Source: JALQTD01 sp965657495
GTDB lineage: Bacteria > Bacteroidota > Bacteroidia > Flavobacteriales_D > Sanyastnellaceae
Length of the DNA: 13,415 bases
Reading direction: 5' to 3'
NCBI GenBank assembly: GCA_965657495.1
Contig: CBFHPD010000025.1
Span: 1-13,415 of the forward strand
The stretch's first letter is position 1, and each line of letters begins with the position of its first letter. Below, piece by piece: positions 1-8,104 of the stretch. Under the pieces are notes generated by a model. The model was given only the letters and a program-made list of their open reading frames with translations, was not told where the DNA came from and did not search any database. The position numbers were made by a program, and so were the translations under genes.

Positions 1-1481
1 CCCGCGGCACCTGGGTCCTGTCCGACGTCTACGCCAACGATTGGGGTGCCTTGGCCTTCGCCCTGCGGGACCTCGAACGCCTCCCCACCACCAACCCGCG
101 CGCCCTCATCCTCGGCGACCTGCCCGGCGCGGTGCACGATCCCGAGCGGCTCCAAGCGCTCCTCGAAGGCACCCACGTCGAAAAAGTGTGGCTCATCGGT
201 CCGCGCTGGTCCGCCGCCGCCCCCTTCGAGGGTTGGTCCATCTTTCCATCGGTGGATGTGGTGCTGACGCAATTCGGGGCGCACAACCCCTTCGAAGGGT
301 ACGACGTGCTGGTCAAAGGACCGCGGGCGGATGCCTTTGAAACGCTGGTCCCCCTGCTCACCACTAAGGGGCACGTGACGTCGCTGACGGTCGATTTGGA
401 TGCGGTGGGCGAAAACGTGCGGGCCTTCCGGCGGCAGATCCGTGGCACCGCGCCCGCCGTTCCCACGGACCACCCTACGCGGCTCATCGCCGTGGTGAAG
501 GCCTCGGGTTACGGGGCCAACGGGCCCGCCCTCGCCCGGGCGCTCGAGTCGCTGGGGGTGAGCCACCTCGCCGTCGCTTGCACGGAGGAGGGCGTGGAGC
601 TGCGGCGGCACGGCATTTCCTTGCCGATTGTGGTGCTTAACCCCGACCCGGCCACGTTCGAGGCCTTGCTGGCGCACCGGCTCGAGCCGGAAATCATCGG
701 GCCGGCGCACTTGGCGGCTTTTCTGGCGGCGGTCGATGAACCGTGGCCGGTGCACGTGAAGTTGGACACGGGAATGCACCGGGTGGGCTTCACAGCGGCC
801 GAAGTGCCGGGGTTGCTGGAGGCGTTGGAGGGGGCAGCGGTGCGCGTGGAGACGGTGCTGTCGCATTTGGCCTCGGCGGACGATGCGGAGGCGGACGGGT
901 TCACGCGGCTGCAGTTCGAGCGCTTTCACCGGATGGCCGATGTGCTGCGCGCGGGGACGGACCGGGCGGCCCACCCGATGGGGCGCCACATCCTGAATTC
1001 GGCGGGGATTGCGCGGTTTCCGGAGCAGGCGTTGGAGTACGCCCGGGTGGGGATTGGGATGTTTGGGGTCCAAAGCGAGGTGCCGCGGGTGCCGGCGCTA
1101 ACCTTTGCCACGACGGTCAGCCAAATCCGGACGGTGCCGGCAGGCGAGGGCGTCGGATATGGGACGACCGATGCCGCCGATCACGACCGGCGCATTGCCG
1201 TCTTGCCCGTGGGGTACGCCGACGGGTACCCGCGGCACCTGAGCAACGGGAACGGCCGGGTGGCCGTGCGCGGTCAGCTCGTGCCGGTGGTGGGCAAGGT
1301 GTGCATGGACATGACCCTGGTGGACGTGACGGAGGTGGAAGGGGTGGACGCGGGGGACGCGGTCACGCTGTTTGGCCAGCACCCCCCCATCGAAGAGGTC
1401 GCCCGCGCAGCCGGCACCATTCCCTACGAGCTCATCGCGCGCATCCCCGCCCGCGTCGCCCGCATCCACCGCGGCGGTTAA
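1..1481 (+). CDS. murF/alr: Bifunctional MurF/alanine racemase fusion, 3' part (5' end outside window)
   Basis: The reading frame is open from base 3, giving 492 visible residues with no start in view. The first ~120 residues resemble the C-terminal domain of MurF (UDP-MurNAc-tripeptide:D-Ala-D-Ala ligase): they open with GTWVLSDVYANDWGAL, the counterpart of the MurF D-x-Y-x-A-N segment. From about base 372 a complete alanine racemase follows, which makes D-Ala from L-Ala with PLP. The PLP lysine lies in VVKASGYG (codon 498-500), followed by KLDTGMHRVGF, HILNSAGIARF, the second catalytic tyrosine in VGYGTTD (codon 1158-1160), PVGYADGYPR and VGKVCMDM, and the TIPYEL C-terminal motif. The fusion links D-Ala production to its use in cytoplasmic peptidoglycan precursor synthesis and is characteristic of Bacteroidota. 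TTG at 51 is only an internal codon. The stop TAA (1479-1481) overlaps the stop of the convergent RND gene. Confidence 0.93.
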   Translation, partial: RGTWVLSDVYANDWGALAFALRDLERLPTTNPRALILGDLPGAVHDPERLQALLEGTHVEKVWLIGPRWSAAAPFEGWSIFPSVDVVLTQFGAHNPFEGYDVLVKGPRADAFETLVPLLTTKGHVTSLTVDLDAVGENVRAFRRQIRGTAPAVPTDHPTRLIAVVKASGYGANGPALARALESLGVSHLAVACTEEGVELRRHGISLPIVVLNPDPATFEALLAHRLEPEIIGPAHLAAFLAAVDEPWPVHVKLDTGMHRVGFTAAEVPGLLEALEGAAVRVETVLSHLASADDAEADGFTRLQFERFHRMADVLRAGTDRAAHPMGRHILNSAGIARFPEQALEYARVGIGMFGVQSEVPRVPALTFATTVSQIRTVPAGEGVGYGTTDAADHDRRIAVLPVGYADGYPRHLSNGNGRVAVRGQLVPVVGKVCMDMTLVDVTEVEGVDAGDAVTLFGQHPPIEEVARAAGTIPYELIARIPARVARIHRGG

Positions 1482-4400
1482 AGCGCCCGGTACGCGTACC
1501 GGTACTTCATCCGCTCAATCCACCAGTACATGATGGGCACGATGACCAGCGTCAAGAACGTGGCGAACGTCAAACCGTAAATGATCGCCCAGCTCATCGG
1601 CTTCCAGAACACGTTGTTGTCCCCGCCCACGTAAATGTGCGGATCGTATTCGGTGATGAGCCGCACGAAATCGATGTTCAAGCCGATGGCCAAGGGCAGC
1701 AAACCCAGCACGGTCGTGATCGCTGTGAGCAACACCGGGCGCAAACGCGTCTTGCCCCCCATCACGATGGACTCCACCACGTCGGTAAAGGGCAAGCGCA
1801 CCTCTTCGCCCAGCTCCTCCCGCTTGCGGGCGCGCAGCAGGTCGGTGTAGTCCACCAGGACGATGGCGTTGTTCACCACCACCCCGGCGAGCGAGATGAT
1901 GCCGATCATGGTCATGATGATCACAAAGTCCATTTGGAAAATCACCAGCCCAAGCAACACCCCGATGAGCGAGAAGAACACGCTGAAGCCGATGATGAAC
2001 GGCGTGGTGATGGAGTTGAACTGGGCCACGATGATGAGGATGATGAGGAAGAGCGCGATGAGGAGGGCCTTGGAGAGGAAGGCGAGTTCCTCGGCCTGTT
2101 CTTCCTGCTGGCCGGTGAAGCGCCATTCGACGCCGCGCGGCATGTCGTAGTCGGCGAGGGCCGCCTTCATGTCCGCCACGATGGCGTTCGCGTTGGCGCC
2201 CTCGAGAACGTTCGAGCTGATGGTGATGACGCGGTCGAGGTCCTTCCGCTTCACGCTGGAGAACGTCGTGCTGCGCTCGGCGGTGGCGACGGCGCTGATG
2301 GGCACTTCCTTGATTTGGCCATCGGAAGCGCTGCGGAAAATGACCTTCTGGTTCATGAGCGCGTCCAGGTCGTTCCGGAAACCTTCCTTGAAGCGCACGT
2401 TGATGGGGTAGTCGTCCTCACCGTCCTTGTAGGTGCTCACTTCGCGGCCGAAGAGGGCGGTCCGCATGGTGTAGCCGATGTTTTGGGTCGAGAGGCCGAA
2501 GCGCTGTGCCTTTTGGCGGTCGATGACGATGGGCAGTTCCGGCTTTTGCTTGTCCACGTCCATCTTGAGCTCTTCAACGCCCGCGAAGGCCTTGTTGCGC
2601 AGGAATTGGCGCACGTTGGTAGCGGCCGTCAGGACTTGGTCGTAGTCGTCGCCCACGATTTCGATGTTGATGGGCGGGCCTTGCGGCGGGCCGTCGGAGT
2701 TCTTCGTCACGATGACCTCCGCGTCGGGGTATTGGGCCAACCGATCGCGCAGCGCACTCAGCATCAGGCTCGTGCTCTGCCCACGCCGCTCCTGGAACTT
2801 CACGAAGTTGATGGCGATCCGTGCCTTGTGCGGCGTGTTCCCGAGGGACGGGCCCTCGTTGGGATCGCTCGTGCCGTTGCCGACCTGGCCGATGATGGAG
2901 TTCACCATGTACGACTCGGGTTCGCCGGTCACCGGGTGGGGCCGCTTCCACTGCTCCTCCTCCACGAATTCCATGACGATGCCTTCGATTTCGCGCGCCA
3001 CCCGGTTCGTCTCTTCGATGTCCGTGCCGATGGGCTTGGAAATGAAGACGTTCAGGAGTTGGGGCTCGTTCGATGGGAAGAACTCCACTTTGGGCGGGAA
3101 AACGGCGAGGAGCGCCACCGAAACCACAAATAATCCGACTGTTCCAAAGAAGAAGACCCAGGGTTTGGCCCCCGCAAGGGCAAACCGCAAGAAACGCTCG
3201 TAAACCCGCTCCAGCCGAGGCAAGAACGCGTTTTGGAACCACAGCGTCGCCGGATACAGCAAGTAGGTGTTCGCCAAACCGAGCACCCCCGCGAGCAACA
3301 AGATGTTCCCAAATCCAGTCGCTTCGAGCGCGAGGAAGGCAGCGCCCACCGCGATGAGGATGCCGCTGACGATCCACGTGCGGCGGCGGTTCACGGTCTC
3401 CTCGCCCACTTTCATGAAGATCGACGTGAGAACCGGGTTGATGACGAGCGCCACGAAGAGCGACGAACTCAAGACGATGATGAGCGTGATGGGCAAGTAC
3501 TTCATGAATTCCCCGATCAGGCCAGGCCAAATCGCGAGCGGCATGAAGGCCGCCAGCGTCGTTGCCGTCGAAGCGATGATGGGCCACGCCACTTCGCCGA
3601 CCCCGTATTTGGCCGCCTTGAGCGGGTTCATTCCCTCATCCATGAGCCGGTACACGTTCTCCACCACCACGATTCCATTGTCCACGAGCATCCCCAGCGC
3701 GAGGACGAGCGAGAACAGCACCATCGTGTTGAAGGTCACCCCGAGGGCCGTCAAGATCATGAACGACATGAACATCGACAGCGGAATGGCCACCCCGACG
3801 AACAGGGCGTTGCGCAGGCCGAGGAAGAAGAGCAACACGCCCACCACGAGGAGCACCCCGAAGATGATGGAGTTTTGGAGTTCTTCCACCTGGGTGCGGG
3901 TCTGGTCGGATTGGTCGTTGGTGATGGAGACGTTGAGGTTGCGCGGGAGGTAGTCCTCCTCCGCATCGGCGATGATGGCGTTGATGCCGTCCGAGGCAGC
4001 GATCAGGTTTTCCCCGGCGCGCTTGATGATGTCGAGCGTCACCACCGGATTGCCGTACTCCCGGGCGTAGCTGGTCTTTTCCTGCTCAACGAAGCGCACA
4101 TCGGCCACATCCCGCAGGAAAATCGGGCTGTCCCGCTCGCTCTTGACGATGACGGACTCGATTTCTTCCATGCTCCGGAAGTCCCCGACGACCTGCACCG
4201 TCCGGCGGGCGTTGTCGACGAGCAAATCCCCGCCCGAAATCGTCACGTTTTCTTGGGCGATGGCGCCGGCGATGTCGTTGAAGCTGACCTGCATGGCCTC
4301 CGCCCGCAGGTGGTCGACCTCGATCTCCACCTCCTTGTCCATCACCCCGCGGATGTCCACCTTCGAAATCTCCGGCAGCTCCTCGATTTCTTCCTCGAGC

Positions 4401-4921
4401 CGCTCGGCGTAACGCTTCAGGTCGTCGAGGGTGTAATCGCCGGAGAGGTTGACGTTCATCACCGGGAGCAACTCGCTGAAATTCAGCTCAAAGACGTTGG
4501 GCTCAGCGGGCAAGTCGTCCGGAAATTCCGGGTCCGCCTTCGCCTTGTCCACCGCATCCTTCACCTTGCGCAGCGCCTCGGAAGGCGACACGTCGAAATC
4601 GAACTTCACGTCGATGGCGCTGTAGCCTTGGATCGAAGTGGACGTGATTTCATCGACGCCCGTGATGGTGTTGATTTCCTTCTCGAGCGGCCGCGTGATG
4701 AGCTTTTCGATGTTGGTCGGGCTGTTGCCTGGATAGGCCGTGCCGATGTAAATCTCCGGGATGATGACCTCCGGAAAACTCTCCTTCGGCACCGTGATGT
4801 AGCTGGAAATCCCGCTGAGCGTGATGATCGCGATGAGCACAAACACCGTGGTCCGGTTTGTGATGCTCCACGTCGTCAGACCAAATTCCCGCAGCTTGTT
4901 GAGGTTGGATGGCTCCGACAT
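1478..4921 (-). CDS. RND-family multidrug/solute efflux permease (AcrB-like inner-membrane pump)
   Basis: A 1147-residue inner-membrane pump of the RND superfamily (ACR_tran), last gene of the tetR-tolC-MFP-RND operon; its ATG lies 3 bases after the MFP stop. Visible architecture: TM1 about 24-42; a periplasmic porter half with VPKESFPE and TAYPGNSPTNIEK; TM2-6 about 350-503; a second half from about 586 with VEFFPSNEP; and TM8-12 from about 950. TM4 holds LALGMLVDNGIVVVEN, keeping D414 of the proton relay but with N415 where AcrB has its second Asp. TM10 reads GVVVNNAIVLVDY, so Asn occupies the place of AcrB Lys940. TM11 keeps RLRPVLLTAIT. Between TM6 and TM7, residues 514-562 form two extra hydrophobic stretches not found in AcrB. 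At 1147 residues it is longer than AcrB (1049). The family is certain; substrate (drug, bile-type compound or other) cannot be told. Confidence 0.95.
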   Translation of the reverse strand: MSEPSNLNKLREFGLTTWSITNRTTVFVLIAIITLSGISSYITVPKESFPEVIIPEIYIGTAYPGNSPTNIEKLITRPLEKEINTITGVDEITSTSIQGYSAIDVKFDFDVSPSEALRKVKDAVDKAKADPEFPDDLPAEPNVFELNFSELLPVMNVNLSGDYTLDDLKRYAERLEEEIEELPEISKVDIRGVMDKEVEIEVDHLRAEAMQVSFNDIAGAIAQENVTISGGDLLVDNARRTVQVVGDFRSMEEIESVIVKSERDSPIFLRDVADVRFVEQEKTSYAREYGNPVVTLDIIKRAGENLIAASDGINAIIADAEEDYLPRNLNVSITNDQSDQTRTQVEELQNSIIFGVLLVVGVLLFFLGLRNALFVGVAIPLSMFMSFMILTALGVTFNTMVLFSLVLALGMLVDNGIVVVENVYRLMDEGMNPLKAAKYGVGEVAWPIIASTATTLAAFMPLAIWPGLIGEFMKYLPITLIIVLSSSLFVALVINPVLTSIFMKVGEETVNRRRTWIVSGILIAVGAAFLALEATGFGNILLLAGVLGLANTYLLYPATLWFQNAFLPRLERVYERFLRFALAGAKPWVFFFGTVGLFVVSVALLAVFPPKVEFFPSNEPQLLNVFISKPIGTDIEETNRVAREIEGIVMEFVEEEQWKRPHPVTGEPESYMVNSIIGQVGNGTSDPNEGPSLGNTPHKARIAINFVKFQERRGQSTSLMLSALRDRLAQYPDAEVIVTKNSDGPPQGPPINIEIVGDDYDQVLTAATNVRQFLRNKAFAGVEELKMDVDKQKPELPIVIDRQKAQRFGLSTQNIGYTMRTALFGREVSTYKDGEDDYPINVRFKEGFRNDLDALMNQKVIFRSASDGQIKEVPISAVATAERSTTFSSVKRKDLDRVITISSNVLEGANANAIVADMKAALADYDMPRGVEWRFTGQQEEQAEELAFLSKALLIALFLIILIIVAQFNSITTPFIIGFSVFFSLIGVLLGLVIFQMDFVIIMTMIGIISLAGVVVNNAIVLVDYTDLLRARKREELGEEVRLPFTDVVESIVMGGKTRLRPVLLTAITTVLGLLPLAIGLNIDFVRLITEYDPHIYVGGDNNVFWKPMSWAIIYGLTFATFLTLVIVPIMYWWIERMKYRYAYRAL

Positions 4922-4924
4922 GGC

Positions 4925-5983
4925 TTAGGGTTCGAGGATTCGTACGGATTCACCGGCGACGATGCGGCTGGCGCCCTTTTCGACCACTTGCTCGTTCCAG
5001 GCCAAACCCCGCTCCACCAACACCTCATCGCCACTGCTCACCCCCAATTCAATCACCCGCTTCTCCGCGGTCCCTGCGCCGTCCACAACGAACACAAAAT
5101 CGCGCCCGCTCACGTCTTGCTGCACCAGCGAGCTCGGCAACACCACGGCGCTGTCCAAGGCCAAATCCTGCAACCACACGTTCGCAAACATGTTCGGTAA
5201 AAAGGCGCTGCCATCCGGCAACGGGATGGTGATTTCAATCGTGCGGTTCGCCGGGTTGATGAACGAACCCACCCGACCGACGGAGGTCGCCACTTCCTCC
5301 ACGCCCTCCACGGCCACCACCGCCGGCATGCCGGTGTGCAAGGCACCCGCGTAGTGGTCGCTCACCATCGCCCGCACGTACATCCCGTCGAGGTCGATGA
5401 CCCGTGCCATCGGCACGCCTGGCGCGGCGAGTTCGCCCCGCTTGGTGAACACCCGGTCGAGGATGCCGCTGAACGGCGCCCGCACTACGGCCATGTCGCG
5501 CTGCTCGCTCAAGGTGGCGAGGCTCTTTTCCAGTGCCTCCTTTTGGGCCTTCAACTGCAGGAATTCCACCTCCGAGCCGATGCCCTCGTTCCACAGCCGC
5601 TGCTGCCGGTCGAAGAGATCTGTCGCAAGGTTCAATTGCGTTTGAAGCTCCGACTCGGAGCGGTCGATCATGTCGGTGTTGAGGCGGATGAGGGCCTGTC
5701 CCTCCCGGACGCGGCTGCCTTCCTCCACGAGGATGTCCTCAACCAAGCCCGAAAACTCCGCCGTCACCAGCGCGTTGCGGTCCGTCTCCACGTTGCCTTG
5801 CACCGCGAACCGGTGCTCAAACGGCTGCGGCATGAGCTTCCGAACGGTCACACTCGCCCGCAAATCGCGGGTTTCAGCCGCCTGTTCCGGCGCGGCCTCG
5901 CCACCACCGCAACCCGCCGCCACGAGGGCCGCGAGGAAAGGGATTACAATTCGTTGCATGTCAGTTTGACTTAGGAGGTTCAT
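4925..5983 (-). CDS. RND efflux periplasmic adaptor (membrane-fusion lipoprotein)
   Basis: A 352-residue HlyD/AcrA-type adaptor that would bridge the RND permease and the TolC channel. The N-terminus has a hydrophobic signal (IVIPFLAALVAAG) ending in a lipobox-like LVAAGC, with Cys25 followed by a Gly/Glu/Pro/Ala-rich linker, so it is probably a lipoprotein. Two half-lipoyl segments, about 73-100 (SGLVEDILVEEGSRVREGQA) and 165-196 (VVRAPFSGILDRVFTKRGEL), flank a charged alpha-helical hairpin at about 102-160; beta-barrel and membrane-proximal domains follow (FINPANRTIEITIPL, LPNMFANV, VVLPSSLVQQ). The start at 5983 overlaps the tolC stop as ATGA. An in-frame ATG at 5959 would give a 344-residue form with a shorter signal n-region, and the sequence does not decide between them. 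No Shine-Dalgarno is visible before either start. Confidence 0.92.
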   Translation of the reverse strand: MNLLSQTDMQRIVIPFLAALVAAGCGGGEAAPEQAAETRDLRASVTVRKLMPQPFEHRFAVQGNVETDRNALVTAEFSGLVEDILVEEGSRVREGQALIRLNTDMIDRSESELQTQLNLATDLFDRQQRLWNEGIGSEVEFLQLKAQKEALEKSLATLSEQRDMAVVRAPFSGILDRVFTKRGELAAPGVPMARVIDLDGMYVRAMVSDHYAGALHTGMPAVVAVEGVEEVATSVGRVGSFINPANRTIEITIPLPDGSAFLPNMFANVWLQDLALDSAVVLPSSLVQQDVSGRDFVFVVDGAGTAEKRVIELGVSSGDEVLVERGLAWNEQVVEKGASRIVAGESVRILEP

Positions 5984-7386
5984 TCGAATTCAGAAAGGGC
6001 CGATTGCAGGCGGATGCGTGCATTCAGGAAGGCGAGTTGTGCGCCGATGAGGCCGCCTTGGGCCTCGAGCAGGCCGTTGCGGGCGTCGTTCAGCTCGAAG
6101 CTAGAGTTGACGCCTTCGCGGACGCCTTTGTCGGTGCGATCGTAGATGGAGCGCGCGAGGTCCACGGCGCGGGTGCGGTTGTTCACGCGGGCCTGTGCGT
6201 CGGCGAACTCGGCTTGCGCGGTCTCGAGTTCGAGGCGGGCGGCGTCTTCGAGTTGGGCGTAGCCCGTTTCGGCGCGGATCAGCGCGAGGCGCGCCTTTTC
6301 CACGCGCTGCTTTCCGCCGAAACTCGTCCAGAGGGGCATGCTGAAGTTGACGCCCGCGAGCTGGACGTCGAACCAGCTTCCTCCGGATTGGAAGAGGTCG
6401 AATTCGGAGCGTTGCGCGTTTTTCTGGAAGGTGTAAAAGGCCGCAATGTTGGGCAGGGCCTCCGCTTGTTTGTTCTTCACGTCAAGTTCCGCGAGGCCGA
6501 CGTACGAGCGCTGTTCCTGCAGGCTGGGCAGGGCGTCCGGCTGGAACGGACGGCTGAGGAGCTCGGTGCCGCTTTCGGCCGCGATGAGGACATCGAGGGC
6601 ATCGGTCAGCTCGATTTGGGCCTGCGGATCGAGGCCGATTTGGAAGCGCAGCAGCGAACGGACCAGCTGGGCCTGGGTTTGGGCATAGGCCAAATCCTGT
6701 TCCAAATCCATCACGGCGAGCGCGATTTGGTCCACCCCCATCGCGTCCACAAATCCCGCGTCCAGCATCGCCTCCATCTCCCGCCGCGACGCCCGCACCA
6801 GCTCCAGCGCCTCCTCCAAGACGGCCGCATTCGCCTCCGCCCCCAACACCGCTACGTACGCCTCGGCCACCGCCTTCCGCACCTCATCCGCCGTCCGCTC
6901 GATGGCCTGCTCCCGCGAACCCGCGTACAACCGCGCGGCCTGCAACCCCACGAAGTACGACCCGCTGAACACCAGCTGCGACGCCTGCACCCCCACATTC
7001 GCTGTGTGCTGGTTGCCAAACTGCAGCTCGCTCAACCCGTCCGGATCCGGCGCCGGCGCATTGATCGGCACCCCCGTAGCCGCCGACACCCCGCCGAGGA
7101 ATTCCGTCAAGTAATCCGGGAACCCAAAGGCGTCCGCCGGCACCACCTGCGTCGGAATGTCAATGTAATTTGAATAATCGGCTTGCAGCGTCAATTGCGG
7201 CAAACCCGTCGCCGTAAGCTCCTTCACATCGCGCTGCGCCACCTGCTGATCGAGCAGCGCGTACTGCATCGCATACGCATGTTGCAAGGCCAAATCCTGC
7301 GCCTCCTTCAGGCTCATTTTCATCGGAGCTTGGGCGGAGGCCGCAACCCCCCATGCCACGCATGCCGCGGTCAACAGTTGCTTCAT
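5980..7386 (-). CDS. TolC-family outer-membrane efflux protein
   Basis: A 468-residue outer-membrane channel component (OEP/TolC family), the exit duct of the tripartite pump. A clear Sec signal peptide (MKQLLTAACVAWGVAASAQA, predicted cleavage after residue 20) is followed by MSLKEAQDLALQHAYAMQYA, the typical opening of the first OEP repeat. The rest alternates Ala/Glu/Gln/Arg-rich long helices with short strand segments, with a second repeat from about residue 250 (LQEQRSYVGLAELDVKNKQAEALP, then MPLWTSFGGKQRVEKARLAL). Length fits the family. The start ATG overlaps the tetR stop (ATGA, 7383-7386) and its own stop overlaps the adaptor start, so the pump genes appear translationally linked. 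The TM-barrel insert around residues 77-120 is longer and Gly/Pro-rich, as is common outside Proteobacteria. Confidence 0.92.
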   Translation of the reverse strand: MKQLLTAACVAWGVAASAQAPMKMSLKEAQDLALQHAYAMQYALLDQQVAQRDVKELTATGLPQLTLQADYSNYIDIPTQVVPADAFGFPDYLTEFLGGVSAATGVPINAPAPDPDGLSELQFGNQHTANVGVQASQLVFSGSYFVGLQAARLYAGSREQAIERTADEVRKAVAEAYVAVLGAEANAAVLEEALELVRASRREMEAMLDAGFVDAMGVDQIALAVMDLEQDLAYAQTQAQLVRSLLRFQIGLDPQAQIELTDALDVLIAAESGTELLSRPFQPDALPSLQEQRSYVGLAELDVKNKQAEALPNIAAFYTFQKNAQRSEFDLFQSGGSWFDVQLAGVNFSMPLWTSFGGKQRVEKARLALIRAETGYAQLEDAARLELETAQAEFADAQARVNNRTRAVDLARSIYDRTDKGVREGVNSSFELNDARNGLLEAQGGLIGAQLAFLNARIRLQSALSEFE

Positions 7387-8030
7387 TCGGACTGGAATTC
7401 TGCGGCGAGCTTCTCCTCGAGGTAGGTCAACCCCTTGGGACTGGCGATGCCGCGGATGTGGTATTGAAATGATTCGAAATAGACCTCGCTCAGCGACTTG
7501 CCGAGCGCGAGGGTGGTTTGGGCGTTCTTGCTCGTGTCGGCGATGGCCACCATGAAGCGCGCCACGATGCGGGGGTCGAAGTCCCGCCGGTACACGCCCT
7601 CTTCCTGGCCACGGCGCAAGTTCTCCTCAGCCGTCGTGTAAACGATGGCTTCCCGCCGCTTCGTCACCTCGGCCCACACGGTGGCGTAATACTTCTGCAG
7701 GTCGAACAGGACGCTCGGGTGCTGCTCCGCCAGCATTTTTCGGACGTATCGCATCATGGCGAGCTCGGCATCGATGGCATTGCCCGGCACGTCCTTCATG
7801 CCGTGCATCATGCGATCCGTCTCGTCGATGAGCTGATTCAGCGAGCGCGTCACCAAATCCCGCTTGTCCTTGAAGTACTTGTACAGCGTCTTCTTCGAAA
7901 CGCCCAAATGCCGCGCCACATCGTCCATGTTCACCGCCTTGATTCCCAGGCGCATGAACACGCGAATGACCTGATTCAGGAGCGCGTGCTCCCGGCTTTG
8001 ATCGGCGCTATTTGGGGTTTCCTCTTGCAT
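7383..8030 (-). CDS. TetR/AcrR-family transcriptional regulator of the efflux operon
   Basis: A 215-residue one-component repressor-type protein. Residues 14-60 form the TetR N-terminal DNA-binding domain; the helix-turn-helix is MDDVARHLGVSKKTLYKYFKDK (about 35-56), a close match to the family signature. The remaining ~155 residues are a helical, divergent ligand-binding domain. I chose ATG at 8030, not the upstream in-frame ATG at 8055-8057, because a Bacteroidota -7 box (TAATTTTG, 8046-8039) lies between them, so the longer form would start upstream of the likely promoter. It is the first gene of the operon and overlaps tolC by ATGA, so it should be co-transcribed with the pump and autoregulate through the dyads near its promoter. 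Inducer unknown. Confidence 0.92.
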   Translation of the reverse strand: MQEETPNSADQSREHALLNQVIRVFMRLGIKAVNMDDVARHLGVSKKTLYKYFKDKRDLVTRSLNQLIDETDRMMHGMKDVPGNAIDAELAMMRYVRKMLAEQHPSVLFDLQKYYATVWAEVTKRREAIVYTTAEENLRRGQEEGVYRRDFDPRIVARFMVAIADTSKNAQTTLALGKSLSEVYFESFQYHIRGIASPKGLTYLEEKLAAEFQSE

Positions 8031-8041
8031 TGCGGCCGCAA
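8030..8041. promoter_or_regulatory. 12-bp perfect palindrome at the tetR start (candidate TetR operator)
   Basis: TTGCGGCCGCAA is a perfect 12-bp palindrome lying between the tetR -7 box and its start codon; it overlaps the last bases of the -7 box and the first base of the ATG. Its placement over the expected transcription start suits an autorepressor operator, but TetR operators are usually somewhat longer and a GC-rich palindrome of this size can arise by chance. Confidence 0.4.
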
Positions 8042-8072
8042 AATTACGCTGCAGCACTACTCAGGAAACAAA
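8039..8072 (-). promoter_or_regulatory. Putative Bacteroidota-type promoter for the tetR-efflux operon
   Basis: On the minus strand TAATTTTG (8046-8039) matches the Bacteroidota -7 consensus TAnnTTTG exactly. TTTG at 8072-8069 could be the -33 element; the 22-nt spacer is slightly longer than the usual 19-21. The G of the -7 box is 8 nt before the tetR ATG, so the transcript would have only a few untranslated bases. The spacer contains an 8-bp palindrome GCTGCAGC (8048-8055). Confidence 0.6.
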
Positions 8073-8092
8073 AAACGCGTTAAATCGTTTCC
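8064..8092. promoter_or_regulatory. Imperfect dyad GGAAAC...GTTTCC with inner AACGCGTT (operator or hutU terminator)
   Basis: GGAAAC at 8064-8069 and GTTTCC at 8087-8092 form inverted arms around a nearly co-centred palindrome AACGCGTT (8074-8081). The dyad sits 12 bases past the hutU stop and covers the candidate -33 element of the tetR promoter. It could be a TetR operator. Read as RNA from hutU, it could instead form a weak U-rich hairpin acting as a terminator. The sequence does not separate the two. Confidence 0.4.
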
Positions 8093-8104
8093 GTGTCGTT
8101 ACAT

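Noticed and set aside
51..53. TTG at 51 as a true start of a stand-alone alanine racemase
   Set aside because: The frame is open to the window edge and the residues before it continue MurF-like sequence, so the gene is a fusion cut by the window.
1381..1387. Run of C in CACCCCCCC as a possible frameshift site in alr
   Set aside because: The alr frame continues unbroken through it to conserved C-terminal motifs, so no shift is needed.
743..3133. A 796-codon open frame on the + strand spanning the end of alr and the antisense of the RND gene
   Set aside because: Composition is dominated by Gly/Arg/His/Asp-Glu runs typical of a shadow frame in GC-rich DNA; it crosses two well-supported genes on both strands and shows no domain.
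3233..5200. A 655-codon + strand frame antisense to the RND and adaptor genes
   Set aside because: Its His/Asp/Glu/Arg-rich content mirrors the codon structure of the opposite strand; no recognisable motif and no start context.
5972..5979. TAGGAGGT-like Shine-Dalgarno motif near the adaptor start
   Set aside because: It reads on the + strand, whereas the adaptor and tolC genes are on the - strand, and no + strand gene starts there.
6004..7173. A 389-codon + strand frame antisense to the TolC-family gene
   Set aside because: The opposite strand has a signal peptide and OEP repeats; this frame has no family features.
5160..7860. Recurrent short word CCAAATCC (for example near 5160, 6690, 6705, 7290, 7854) as a possible dispersed repeat or site
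   Set aside because: Every copy lies inside coding sequence in varying frames and spacing; it looks like ordinary codon usage, not a repeat family.
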